Shown: positions 7,521-17,054 of the stretch, piece by piece
Position numbering within the stretch: the stretch's first letter is position 1
Layout: each line of letters opens with the position of its first letter
Source of the DNA: Flavihumibacter petaseus NBRC 106054
GTDB taxonomy: Bacteria; Bacteroidota; Bacteroidia; Chitinophagales; Chitinophagaceae
Assembly (NCBI RefSeq): GCF_000974785.1
Contig: NZ_BBWV01000002.1
Coordinates: forward strand, 186,001-250,000
Length of the DNA stretch: 64,000 nt
Reading direction: 5' to 3'
Notes under the pieces: generated by a model
Seen by the model: the letters and a program-made list of their open reading frames with translations, nothing else
The model's database searches: none
Told to the model about the DNA's origin: nothing
Position numbers and translations under genes: made by a program

Positions 7521-8717
7521 ATGGATCCGGATCAAAAGACGATACAGGAACTGGCTGCAAAATACCTGAACGGTACTGCTACTGAAGCGGAAAAAGCACA
7601 GCTCCATGCCTGGTATGACGCTGTTCCGGAAGGAGATGCCGAGGTGGTATTAACAGAAGAGGAAGTGTCAGTTGCTGCTTATGGTGAATTGATGCTGGCA
7701 GAGATCCGGGATCATATTTCAGCGAGCCAGGTTTCGGAAGGGCAGGCTGCGGAGCACCAGGAGGCGGTAGTGCGCCGGATCTCCTGGCGCCGGTGGGCGG
7801 CCGCGGCAATACTGATCCTTGCCATGGGTTCAGGCGCCTGGTGGTTCTCGAACGGGAAGCGGGCTGCGGATATGCCTCAGGCAGCCAGGAGCCGATTTGG
7901 CGATGATGTTACAGCACCGCAGGTGCAGAAAGCGATCCTTACACTGGCAGATGGCTCTGTTATTCAGCTGGACAGCACCGGCAGGGGTACCCTGGCGCAA
8001 CAGGGCAGCATGCAGATCTCCCGGCAGGACGATGGTGCTATCGGTTATACCTCAACGGGCGGCCAGCAGGAAACGGCAACGGGTATCAATACCTTATATG
8101 TTCCCTACGGCAGCAAGCCATTGACCCTGGCCCTCTCAGACGGCTCAAGGGTTTGGATCGATGCCGGTTCCACGCTTACTTATCCCGCAGCTTTTACCGC
8201 TGCTGAGCGCAGGGTGAAGATCAACGGGCAAGCCTATTTCGAAGTGGCGCACAATCCCGCTTCCCCGTTTATCGTAGAGAAAGTTGATCTGGCGATCCGT
8301 GTACTGGGCACCCATTTCAATGTAAATGCTTTTGACGATGAGACAGACAGCCGTATCACACTGCTCGAGGGTGCCGTCAACGTTTCCCGCGGTGAACAGG
8401 CCATCCGGCTGAAGCCGGGACAACAGGCAAGCGTTGCGGCAAAAATAACCATGCAGGAAGACGTTGATCTCGATGCTGTGATGGCCTGGAAGAACGGCCG
8501 GTTTGAACTTAATGGCAGTACTATTGGCCCGATCATGCGGCAGGTCGCAAGATGGTATGATGTGAACGTGGAATTCCAGGGCGCATTGCCGGCAGACAAT
8601 TTTGTCGGCAGCATCTCAAGGCAGGAAAATGTATCTGAAGTGTTAAAGATCCTGGAACACACCCAGGTAGTGCAATTCAAAATAGAAGGCAAAAAAATTA
8701 CGGTGATGAAGAAATAA
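7521..8717 (+). CDS. FecR-family anti-sigma factor
   Basis: The 398-residue protein has a cytoplasmic N-terminus (1-90) that would bind the sigma factor, with the family motif AAKYLNGTATEAEKAQLHAW. One transmembrane helix lies at about 91-109. A periplasmic FecR domain spans about 200-300 (PYGSKPLTLALSDGSRVWID, then GQAYFEVAHNP and VLGTHFNVNAFDD), and a C-terminal DUF4974 domain spans about 325-398 (PADNFVGSISRQENVSEVL). It should meet the STN domain of the SusC protein encoded 15 bp downstream and pass the signal to the sigma factor upstream. Confidence 0.94.
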   Translation: MDPDQKTIQELAAKYLNGTATEAEKAQLHAWYDAVPEGDAEVVLTEEEVSVAAYGELMLAEIRDHISASQVSEGQAAEHQEAVVRRISWRRWAAAAILILAMGSGAWWFSNGKRAADMPQAARSRFGDDVTAPQVQKAILTLADGSVIQLDSTGRGTLAQQGSMQISRQDDGAIGYTSTGGQQETATGINTLYVPYGSKPLTLALSDGSRVWIDAGSTLTYPAAFTAAERRVKINGQAYFEVAHNPASPFIVEKVDLAIRVLGTHFNVNAFDDETDSRITLLEGAVNVSRGEQAIRLKPGQQASVAAKITMQEDVDLDAVMAWKNGRFELNGSTIGPIMRQVARWYDVNVEFQGALPADNFVGSISRQENVSEVLKILEHTQVVQFKIEGKKITVMKK

Positions 8718-8732
8718 ATCTTTTGGTCGCCC

Positions 8733-11700
8733 ATGAAAAAGCCACTCTGGTTGCAGCCGGAGTGGCGGAAGCCTGGGTTACCCAATTTGAAAAGTCAGGT
8801 AGACTGCTCATTGTTAAAACCCAAACGCTACAAAGTTATGCATTTAATGGCTCTTTGTGGTCCTCCGCTTCGTTCAAAACGAAGCCGGAAGACATTAACC
8901 AAAACGCTGCTGGTGATGAAATTCACGGCCATCTTATTACTCACTGCCTGCCTGCAGGTTTCCGCCAGGGGATACGCGCAACGCATTACCCTTTCGGAGA
9001 AGAATGCCAACCTGGAAAAGGTTTTCCGGGAGATCAGGAGGCAATCCGGTTACAACTTCGTTTACACCAGGCAGTTGGTGGAGAATGCGAGGAAAGTAAC
9101 CATCCATGTGGAGAATGCCACACTGGAAAGTGCGCTGGACGCCTGTTTCAGGGGGCAGCCCATTACCTACACGCTGTTTGACAGCACCATTGTGATCAAG
9201 CCCCGCTCGGCAGAACCTGCACCGGTACCGGCTGCATTGCCACCGGTCGCCGTTAAAGGCACGGTGATGGACGAAGACGGCAAACCGCTGGTGGGTGTCA
9301 GCATTTCCCGCAAGGGCCAGCCTGCCCTCGGCGTAACCGATGAATTCGGCAACTTCTCCCTGATGGCGGAAGAAGGGGATGTACTGGTATTCAGTATGGT
9401 GGGTATGGCAGACCAGGAGGTCAAAGTGGTGAACAGTAAACCACTCAAACTGACCCTGCAGCAGAAGAACAACAAGCTCAATGATATCGTGGTGGTGGGT
9501 TATGCCAAACAGAAGAAGATCAGTGTTACCGGTGCTGTTTCCACGGTGAACATGACGGATATGCGCACGCCGGTGGCTTCCCTCAGCAATGCGCTGGCGG
9601 GTAAAGTGGCTGGTGTGATCTCCATGCAGAGTGCCGGTGGCGAACCCGGTTATGATAACCCGACCTTCACTATCCGCGGTGTCGGTACTTTTGCGGGAAG
9701 TGTATCTCCGCTGATTATTGTGGATGGCGTTCAGCGCGATGATGTGAACAGTACCTATGGCGGTGCTTTCAATAATATTGATCCGGAAGATATTGCCAGT
9801 ATTTCTCTTCTCAAAGATGCGTCAGCAACTGCGGTTTACGGCGCCCGCGGCGCCAATGGCGTACTGATCATCACTACCAAAAGAGGGATCGCCGGCAAGC
9901 CGAGAATTTCTGCAAAAGCAGAAACCGGTGTGACCGGCCTGACGAAGCTTCCGAAAATGCTCGATGGCGTTACCTATATGCAGCTGTATAATGAAGCACA
10001 GCGCAATGATCCATCCTATACCGGCGAAGGTGCCTATAGCGATGAAGTGATCGCCAAAACGAAAAGCGGCCTTGATCCTTATCTCTACCCTGATGTGGAC
10101 TGGATCAATACGGTGTATAAGGATTGGGCATCGATGACCAACGCGAATGTGAATGTAAGTGGCGGCGGGGAAGCCATGCGGTACTATCTCTCCATGTCTT
10201 TTTATAACCAGGATGGTCAGTATAAGGTGAAGAACCTCGATGGCTATAACCCCAACCTGAATTTCAAACGGTACGATTTCAGGAGCAATATTGATGTTAA
10301 CCTGACGAAGAGTACCGTGCTGTCATTGAATATCGGTGCCATGCTGGTGAATAGCCGTTATCCCGGCAACCCGGCATCCAGCATCTGGTACAGCGCTTTC
10401 GCGACCAACCCCATCTCTTTCCCAGTTAAATATGAGGATGATAAATGGGCTGGTCCCCGCAACAACGGTGGTTCCAACCCTTTCAATCTTGTTCAGAATG
10501 CTGGCTACAGCACAGAATTCAATCCTTCTGTACAATCGGTTTTATCCCTCAACCAGAAACTGAACGCTATCACGAAAGGACTCAGTGCAACAGCCAGGTT
10601 TTCCTTTGATTCCTATGGCACATTCAGTACCGGCCGTAAAGGCCTGAATGACTTGTGGTATGCAGGATCACGGAATCCGGATGGCAGCCTGGTGTATGAA
10701 AAGGTTCGCACCGGGTCTACCTACCTGGATTATTCGACTTCGTCCACTGGTGAAAGAGTGATGTACCTGGAAGGTAATATTGCCTATGACCGGACCTTTG
10801 GTGATCATAGTTTCGGTGGATTGCTGGTGGCCAATATGCGCAACCGGGTGATCGGAACAGCACCCAACCTGAAATCGGCTATCCCTTTCCGTAACCAGAA
10901 TTATGCAGGAAGGATTACCTATGGTTTCCGCGACAAATACCTCCTGGAAGTGAATGCCGGTGCTACGGGTTCAGAGAACTTTGCACCGGGACATCGCTGG
11001 GGATTTTTCCCGGCTGTTTCTGCAGGTTGGGTGATCTCCCGCGAAAAATTCTTTGAGCCTTTGACGGACAAGATCAACCTGCTGAAGGTCAGGGCTTCCA
11101 GGGGTGTTACCGGTAATGATCAGATTGGCGGCGACCGCTTTGGTTACCTCACCTATATCGATGGGTCTACCGGTGTATCGCTGGGTCTTGGTCCGACCTA
11201 CTACCCGGGCATTTCTGAATCTGTATTGGGAACAGAAGATCTCCGCTGGGAAAAATCGACCAAGGACAACCTTGGCCTGGAAGTCGGCCTGTTCAATAAG
11301 CTCAATATCGTGGTGGATGTGTTCAGGGACAACCGGACAGACATCCTGATTCCCCGTAGTTCCATTTCTCCGGTGGCAGGGTACAGCAACCTTACCATAT
11401 ATGCGAATATGGGGGAGATGGTCAACAAAGGTATTGACGGTAGCATTGAGTACAATGATCATTGGGGAAAGGACTTCGGAATTCGCTTATTCGGTAACGT
11501 TACCTATGCTAAAAATACCATCCTCTTTGCTGACGAGCCGAAGCGCACTTATGCCTATCAGCAACGCGAAGGACATAGCTTTGGTGAGTTCACCGGGTAC
11601 AACAGCCTGGGACTCTTTATCGATCAGCACGATGTCAATGGCAGTCCGGCGCAATTTCGTCCTGTTTATCCCGGCGATATCAAGTATGCTGACCTGAGTG

Positions 11701-12278
11701 GCGATAACGTCGTTAACGGCAATGACTGGACTTATCTCGGTAAATCATCCTTTCCGAAATGGTCCTATGGTTTTGGTGGTTCATTTTCCTATAAGGGATT
11801 TGAGTTGTCGTTACTCTTCACCGGAGTTGCGGATGTGGGCATCATGGCCAATGGCTCTGCGATCACTACAAATTCAGGGGCAGCCAACGGTGTAGGAGTG
11901 GTTCCCTTTGCTGGAATCGGTCAATATCCCGGAAATGTGCTGACCAATGCCACCAGCAGGTGGACGGCTGACAATCCCAGTCAGGATGTCGATTATCCAC
12001 GGCTGACCATCGCCAACACCAGCGATAACAATTACCTGAACAGCACCTGGTGGCTGAAGGATGGCAGTTTCTGCCGGCTGAAACAGGCAAGTGTTGCCTA
12101 CAATTTTAACAGCGCTGCACTCAGGAGGATCGGCATGACCGGTCTCCAGGTATATGCTTCAGGAATTAACCTGTTCACGGCATCGCCGTTTAAACTCTGG
12201 GATCCAGAGCTCGGTTCCAATGGTGCAAAATATCCCTATTCAAAAACTGTGACCGTGGGCTTCCGCGTACAGTTTTAG
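8733..12278 (+). CDS. SusC/RagA TonB-dependent receptor with STN signalling domain
   Basis: A 1181-codon frame. The signal peptide is at about residues 62-82 (MKFTAILLLTACLQVSARG), preceded by about 60 residues, so the true start may be the Met at residue 36 or 39 (bases 8838 or 8847). An STN domain (about 85-157) is followed by a carboxypeptidase-like beta domain (173-255), the SusC plug with KLNDIVVVGYAKQKK, and a long beta-barrel ending in FRVQF. The plug motif DASATAVYGARGANGVLIIT is the RagA signature. It forms the outer-membrane pore that works with the SusD lipoprotein encoded 21 bp downstream. The STN domain marks it as a signal-transducing receptor for the FecI/FecR pair upstream. 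Confidence 0.96.
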   Translation: MKKPLWLQPEWRKPGLPNLKSQVDCSLLKPKRYKVMHLMALCGPPLRSKRSRKTLTKTLLVMKFTAILLLTACLQVSARGYAQRITLSEKNANLEKVFREIRRQSGYNFVYTRQLVENARKVTIHVENATLESALDACFRGQPITYTLFDSTIVIKPRSAEPAPVPAALPPVAVKGTVMDEDGKPLVGVSISRKGQPALGVTDEFGNFSLMAEEGDVLVFSMVGMADQEVKVVNSKPLKLTLQQKNNKLNDIVVVGYAKQKKISVTGAVSTVNMTDMRTPVASLSNALAGKVAGVISMQSAGGEPGYDNPTFTIRGVGTFAGSVSPLIIVDGVQRDDVNSTYGGAFNNIDPEDIASISLLKDASATAVYGARGANGVLIITTKRGIAGKPRISAKAETGVTGLTKLPKMLDGVTYMQLYNEAQRNDPSYTGEGAYSDEVIAKTKSGLDPYLYPDVDWINTVYKDWASMTNANVNVSGGGEAMRYYLSMSFYNQDGQYKVKNLDGYNPNLNFKRYDFRSNIDVNLTKSTVLSLNIGAMLVNSRYPGNPASSIWYSAFATNPISFPVKYEDDKWAGPRNNGGSNPFNLVQNAGYSTEFNPSVQSVLSLNQKLNAITKGLSATARFSFDSYGTFSTGRKGLNDLWYAGSRNPDGSLVYEKVRTGSTYLDYSTSSTGERVMYLEGNIAYDRTFGDHSFGGLLVANMRNRVIGTAPNLKSAIPFRNQNYAGRITYGFRDKYLLEVNAGATGSENFAPGHRWGFFPAVSAGWVISREKFFEPLTDKINLLKVRASRGVTGNDQIGGDRFGYLTYIDGSTGVSLGLGPTYYPGISESVLGTEDLRWEKSTKDNLGLEVGLFNKLNIVVDVFRDNRTDILIPRSSISPVAGYSNLTIYANMGEMVNKGIDGSIEYNDHWGKDFGIRLFGNVTYAKNTILFADEPKRTYAYQQREGHSFGEFTGYNSLGLFIDQHDVNGSPAQFRPVYPGDIKYADLSGDNVVNGNDWTYLGKSSFPKWSYGFGGSFSYKGFELSLLFTGVADVGIMANGSAITTNSGAANGVGVVPFAGIGQYPGNVLTNATSRWTADNPSQDVDYPRLTIANTSDNNYLNSTWWLKDGSFCRLKQASVAYNFNSAALRRIGMTGLQVYASGINLFTASPFKLWDPELGSNGAKYPYSKTVTVGFRVQF

Positions 12279-12299
12279 TGACACTCAAATGAACAATCA

Positions 12300-14135
12300 A
12301 TGAACAAGCATAAATTTTTTCAGGTCGCAGGTTGTTGCATCGCTGCCTTGCTGCTATTGTCCTGCAGTAAGTACCTCGACAAAAAGCCTGACAACCTGCT
12401 GACGGAAGAACAGGTTTGGGAGACCCGGGCAAATGCCGAAGCCTACCTGTATGGGATCTACGCTACAGTACATCAGTCTGACGGTGGAGACTGGGCCAGC
12501 ATGGGTGCCAGCGATGAATCATCTGTTGCCGTTCCGACAACAGAAGTGCGGCAGATGGTCAGCGGCAACTGGAGTGCCTCGAGTTGGTACGGTTACCGTT
12601 GGGGTGGTTATTATAACGGCATCCGCAAGTCCTTTGTTTTTGAGGAGAACATTGACAAAGTTCCTTCAGGAGAAATGAGCGATGAATTAAAAGCACAACA
12701 CAAAGGGGAAAATACTTTCCTGCGCGGTTGGTTTTTCTGGCAGATTCTCAAACAATATGGTCCATACGTCAAACTCATGGGAGAGCTCGCCCAGGATGAT
12801 GATTTCAACCAGTATGCCCGTGCTCCTTTTGACACCTGCATCCTGCATATCAATCAACTGATGGACCAGGCGATGGTCAATCTGCCGGAGACCTGGGCAT
12901 CCAGCAGCAACTATGGCCGTCCCACGAAGGGAGCCTGCCTTGCGGTAAAAGCACAGGCGGCGTTACTGGCTGCCAGTCCGCTGTGGAATGGGAACCCGCG
13001 GTTCAGCAATTTCAAAAACCTGGATGGAACGGCACTGGCACCGGCTGGTTATGATGCGAACAGGTGGAAGACTGCAGCTGCGGCTGCAAAAGCAGTGATC
13101 GATGCAGGCGCCTATAAGTTGTTCACCAATCTCGACAACGGTGGCGGTTCTTTTGACCCTTATCTCTCTGTACGCGATCTCTTCCTGACTACCTGGAACA
13201 ATGAGATCATCTTCTCTGACAACAGCTGGAGCCATTGGGGCTTTACGAAATGCGCGTCTCCGGGGTCCGGCGGATACAATATGTACAATGCCACACAGAA
13301 CCTGGTGGATGCCTTTGCCATGAACAATGGCAGGCTGATCAGCGATCCGGCATCAGGCTATGTTGAATCAGGATTTGCCTCCACCGACAGTGACAAAAGC
13401 TGGGGGCATAAGAAGGGACAATGGAATATGTATGCGAACCGTGAACCCAGGTTTTATGCCTATATCCAGTACAATGCCCGGCCGGTATTGCCGGCTCCGA
13501 ATACGGACGACAAGAACTACTATTCTTCAGATAAAAATGTAGACGGTACTGGACGGGTGGAAATGTATTATAGCGGCAAATCCGGGCAGAAAGGCGTGGG
13601 CACCAGCAACCTCACCGGGTATGATGTGCTGAAAAGGATCAGCCCCAATGACAATATCCGTTACGACAATACCAACTACCGGCCTTATATCCTGATCCGT
13701 TATGCAGAGATCCTGCTCAACTATGTAGAAGCCCTGAATGAATACGATCCCGGTAACCCTGACATCGTAAAGTACCTCAATATGGTACGCGAAAGGGCCG
13801 GACTTCCCGGTATTGAAACCGTTTACCCGGATGCTGTCGGCAATACAGAAGCGATGCGCGACATCATCCTTCATGAACGGCAGGTAGAACTCTGTTTTGA
13901 GAGCGACCGGTATTATACCCTGACCAGACGGTTGCTGATGGGTAAAGCGGAAAACCAGGCGATCTATGGCATGAATGTGAATGCCGATGACGGGGGACAG
14001 GGATTTTCGTTTACGGGATTTTATGACCGGACCCTGTTTCAGCAACGGTTCTGGGATGATAAGATGTACCTGTTTCCCATTCAGCAGACAGATATCGAAA
14101 GAGACAATTCACTGGTCCAGAATCCTGGCTGGTAA
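12300..14135 (+). CDS. SusD/RagB nutrient-binding outer-membrane lipoprotein
   Basis: The 611-residue lipoprotein has lipobox LLLSCSKYLDKKPDN, then the SusD N-terminal pattern (LTEEQVWETRANAEAYLYGI) with TPR-like helices and the mid-protein AQAALLAASPLWNGNP. The C-terminal RagB part has YRPYILIRYAEILLNYVEAL and ERQVELCFESDRYYTLTR. SusD proteins cap the SusC barrel and bind the glycan at the cell surface. It sits directly behind the STN-type SusC and before two further exported lipoproteins. The glycan is not deducible from this protein; the downstream GH89 enzyme suggests GlcNAc-containing material. Confidence 0.95.
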   Translation: MNKHKFFQVAGCCIAALLLLSCSKYLDKKPDNLLTEEQVWETRANAEAYLYGIYATVHQSDGGDWASMGASDESSVAVPTTEVRQMVSGNWSASSWYGYRWGGYYNGIRKSFVFEENIDKVPSGEMSDELKAQHKGENTFLRGWFFWQILKQYGPYVKLMGELAQDDDFNQYARAPFDTCILHINQLMDQAMVNLPETWASSSNYGRPTKGACLAVKAQAALLAASPLWNGNPRFSNFKNLDGTALAPAGYDANRWKTAAAAAKAVIDAGAYKLFTNLDNGGGSFDPYLSVRDLFLTTWNNEIIFSDNSWSHWGFTKCASPGSGGYNMYNATQNLVDAFAMNNGRLISDPASGYVESGFASTDSDKSWGHKKGQWNMYANREPRFYAYIQYNARPVLPAPNTDDKNYYSSDKNVDGTGRVEMYYSGKSGQKGVGTSNLTGYDVLKRISPNDNIRYDNTNYRPYILIRYAEILLNYVEALNEYDPGNPDIVKYLNMVRERAGLPGIETVYPDAVGNTEAMRDIILHERQVELCFESDRYYTLTRRLLMGKAENQAIYGMNVNADDGGQGFSFTGFYDRTLFQQRFWDDKMYLFPIQQTDIERDNSLVQNPGW

Positions 14136-14161
14136 TGCAGTAACCTTTAATCAAAACGATT

Positions 14162-15475
14162 ATGTATTCTTCATATATCCGGAGCCTGCTCATCATGATG
14201 ACAGCGGGCGCCTGTTTGATCTCTGCGTGCAAAAAAGACAGCGCGGCTACTCATGCCGACGGGGCAGGAATGACCGTCACCGGTTTTACCGGCAATGAAG
14301 GCGGCGGCGGCACCACCATACTGATCAATGGCAGTAACTTTTCTACCGATACATCGGCCATTGAAGTGACCATAAACGGAAACCGGCTTGCCCTGGTTGG
14401 TGCGAGCATGGACCAGATCATGGCGGTTATTCCCAGCAAGTGCGGGTCAGGTACGGTAAAGGTGAAGGTCGGAAGCGACCAGGCGGAAAGTACCGAAGTG
14501 TTCCATTATATTTTTACCCGTACTGTTTCTACGCTTGCCGGTAGTGGGCAGGCCGGTTTCGCCAATGGAAAAGGCGAGGATGCGATGTTCAGTTTCAATG
14601 GGCAATCCTGGTACCGGAGCATGGGAATTGCGGTTAATGATGAGGGTTATGTGTTTGTGGCAGATCCCGGTAATCACTGCATTCGCAAGATTGATCCGGA
14701 CGGCAATGTGTCTGTGCTGGCGGGAGATCCGAATACAGCGGGTTTCGCGGAAGGCCAGGGCAGTGCGGCAAAATTCAATGCGCCGTATTCGCTTGCGATT
14801 GACCCTGAAGGCAACCTTTATGCCGCTGATCCGATCAACTGGGACGTGAGGAAGATCACACCGGAAGGATATGCTTCTGTTGTGATATGGGGAGCCGAAG
14901 CACCATGGAGCACGGCCTTCGACAGTAAGAACAACAAGTTGTATTATACCGGTGCCAATTCTCCTGCCAGCATTTATGCAGTAGACGGAGACGGAAGCGG
15001 GCATGCTGTTATTTCGGGACTGAACTATCCGGCAGGAATTGCTTTCGATCAGCAGGGCAATTTGTTTGTTTCGGGCCATGGAGACAATGTGGTGAAAAGA
15101 TTTGCTGCTGAAACGTGGACGGAAACTGTCATTGCCGGTGCTGCAGGGCAGGCTGGCTATGTGAATGGTGCGGGAACGACGGCGCGTTTTTCACTGCCCT
15201 GGGGCATTGCAACAGATGCGTCGGGGAATGTATATATAGCAGGAAACGGTACCTGGGATGGGGGCGCTTACAATCCCGACCAGAGTATCCGCTTTATTGA
15301 AGCCAATACCTGGACGGTAAGCACCTTTGCGGGCAGCGGAAATTCCGGCTTTGCCGATGCTATCGGAGAAGCAGCAGCATTTGCTGGTCCCGGTGGTGTG
15401 GCTGTTGACAAGAACGGCGTGGTATATGTGCTGGATAAAAACAATAACCGCGTACGTAAAATCGTCTCCGAATAA
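14162..15475 (+). CDS. IPT/TIG plus NHL-repeat surface lipoprotein
   Basis: The 437-residue lipoprotein (signal with LISACKKDS) has an IPT/TIG immunoglobulin-like domain at about 36-115 (GGGTTILINGSNFSTDTS). A beta-propeller of NHL repeats fills the rest: units such as GIAVNDEGYVFVADPGNHCI, SLAIDPEGNLYAADP, GIATDASGNVYIAGNG and GVAVDKNGVVYVLDKNNNRV recur about every 50 residues. Proteins of this build sit in the SGBP position behind SusD in many Bacteroidota loci and probably bind glycan at the surface. It starts 26 bp after SusD, in the same operon. No catalytic motif is visible. Confidence 0.88.
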   Translation: MYSSYIRSLLIMMTAGACLISACKKDSAATHADGAGMTVTGFTGNEGGGGTTILINGSNFSTDTSAIEVTINGNRLALVGASMDQIMAVIPSKCGSGTVKVKVGSDQAESTEVFHYIFTRTVSTLAGSGQAGFANGKGEDAMFSFNGQSWYRSMGIAVNDEGYVFVADPGNHCIRKIDPDGNVSVLAGDPNTAGFAEGQGSAAKFNAPYSLAIDPEGNLYAADPINWDVRKITPEGYASVVIWGAEAPWSTAFDSKNNKLYYTGANSPASIYAVDGDGSGHAVISGLNYPAGIAFDQQGNLFVSGHGDNVVKRFAAETWTETVIAGAAGQAGYVNGAGTTARFSLPWGIATDASGNVYIAGNGTWDGGAYNPDQSIRFIEANTWTVSTFAGSGNSGFADAIGEAAAFAGPGGVAVDKNGVVYVLDKNNNRVRKIVSE

Positions 15476-15492
15476 TCCATACCTGATCAGTC

Positions 15493-17022
15493 ATGACAGT
15501 ATTCTGTAAACTGCCGGGAATACTCCTGGCCGTGATGGTGGCCGCTTGTTCAAAATCTACCACGCCCACCACACCACCACTGCCTGCGGCATCCAATGTA
15601 TATTATGTGTCAAATGAAGGCAGTGACATCGCCCCGGGGAGTGCCGGTGCACCGTTGCGCAGCATTAATACAGCCCTGGGCAAGGCATTGCCCGGCGATA
15701 CCGTGCTGGTGCGTGGTGGCGTATATCATGAGAAAGTCTCTTTCCCCAAATCTGGAAAAACAGATAAGCTGATAACGCTGAAGGCTTTTCCGGGAGAAAC
15801 TGTTCGCATTGATGGCACGGGATTGTCCATCATCGGGAAGGAAGCGCTCGTTACCCTGCGGAATGTACGGTTTGTGGTGCTGGAGGGATTTGATGTGTTC
15901 AATTACACAAGCAGTGCACCTTGGGTGAATATCAACGGCATTGTGGCATCTGATGGCAGCAGTGATATCGTGATCCGCAAAAACAGGATCTATAATATCG
16001 AGCACAATGTTGCACCGGCCGATGGCCGCAGTGGTCATGCCATCGAGATCATTGGCAACACTGCCGTTCCGATGACGAATATCCTGGTGGAGGAAAATGA
16101 GATCCATGACTGCAATACCGGTTATAGTGAGAACCTGACCATCAATGGTTATGTGGACGGGTTTGTGATCCGGAAGAATAAAATATACAATGCAGAAAAT
16201 ATCGGTATTGATGCGGCGGGTGGCTATGCGGCTAATCCCGTACCGGCGTTTAACTATGCCCGCAACGGGTTGATTGCGGAGAATGAACTTTTCCGGATTG
16301 ATATGACCACCGGCCCGATCGGGGGTGTTCATGGCCATGGTGCGATCGGGATCTATGTGGATGGCGCCAGGAATATTACGGTTGAACGAAACCGGGTTTA
16401 TGATACTGACCGTGGTATCGGCATTGTGAGTGAGAATGATGCTTTTCCCACCAGCAACTGTATCGTGCGCAACAATTTTGTATACAATTGCTGGCGGGCG
16501 GGTATCTACCTGGGCGGTTATCTTAATTACACCACCGGAGGCACGCGTAACTGCACAGTGGCAAACAATACGCTGTTTCAGAACAACCGGGAAAAGGGGG
16601 CGTTTGGAGAGATAGAAGGAGAGATCCGGCTGACGGAAAACTGTTTTGATAACACGATCGTCAACAATATCATCTATGCCAGGCCGGAAGATGTTTTTGT
16701 GCACAAGTACACTGCCACAGGAAGCAACAATACCATCGATCACAACCTTTATTTTACAACAGGTACGGCCACCTGGATCTGGAACGGAAAACCTTTAAGC
16801 AGTTTTGACGAATGGAAAAAGGCTTGCGGTGGCGATGCCGCTTCTTCGGCTGCTGAGGATCCTTTGCTCATCAGTATTCAGCTACCCGATCTGCACCTGC
16901 AGCCGGCATCACCGGCAAAGAACAGCGGAATATTACTCAGCGGCGACTTGCTGGGACAGTCAGATATCGATGGCAATTCCCGCGTGGTGAACAACAAGGT
17001 CAGCAAAGGGGCACAGCAATAG
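15493..17022 (+). CDS. right-handed beta-helix lipoprotein (DUF1565-like), possible polysaccharide lyase or binder
   Basis: The 509-residue lipoprotein (signal ending MVAACSKS) opens with YYVSNEGSDIAPGS and ALPGDTVLVRGGVYHEKV, the DUF1565/PL9-like start of a parallel beta-helix. Many short turns such as DIVIRKNRIYNIEHN, FVIRKNKIYNAENIGI and NITVERNRVYDTDRGIGI follow. These are beta-helix coils, also seen in chondroitinase-B-like and pectate-lyase-like enzymes. No catalytic Lys/Arg pair can be fixed by eye, so lyase, epimerase or binding roles remain open. It follows the NHL protein by 17 bp and precedes the GH89 gene by 32 bp. Confidence 0.8.
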   Translation: MTVFCKLPGILLAVMVAACSKSTTPTTPPLPAASNVYYVSNEGSDIAPGSAGAPLRSINTALGKALPGDTVLVRGGVYHEKVSFPKSGKTDKLITLKAFPGETVRIDGTGLSIIGKEALVTLRNVRFVVLEGFDVFNYTSSAPWVNINGIVASDGSSDIVIRKNRIYNIEHNVAPADGRSGHAIEIIGNTAVPMTNILVEENEIHDCNTGYSENLTINGYVDGFVIRKNKIYNAENIGIDAAGGYAANPVPAFNYARNGLIAENELFRIDMTTGPIGGVHGHGAIGIYVDGARNITVERNRVYDTDRGIGIVSENDAFPTSNCIVRNNFVYNCWRAGIYLGGYLNYTTGGTRNCTVANNTLFQNNREKGAFGEIEGEIRLTENCFDNTIVNNIIYARPEDVFVHKYTATGSNNTIDHNLYFTTGTATWIWNGKPLSSFDEWKKACGGDAASSAAEDPLLISIQLPDLHLQPASPAKNSGILLSGDLLGQSDIDGNSRVVNNKVSKGAQQ

Positions 17023-17054
17023 TTTCAGGCATCCAACTTAATAATTACAACTAC

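Noticed and set aside
15610-16743. 377-codon open frame on the minus strand inside the beta-helix gene
   Set aside because: The sense-strand protein has clear beta-helix coils and a lipoprotein signal. The antisense product has no recognisable motif and is a by-product of codon use in a repetitive gene.
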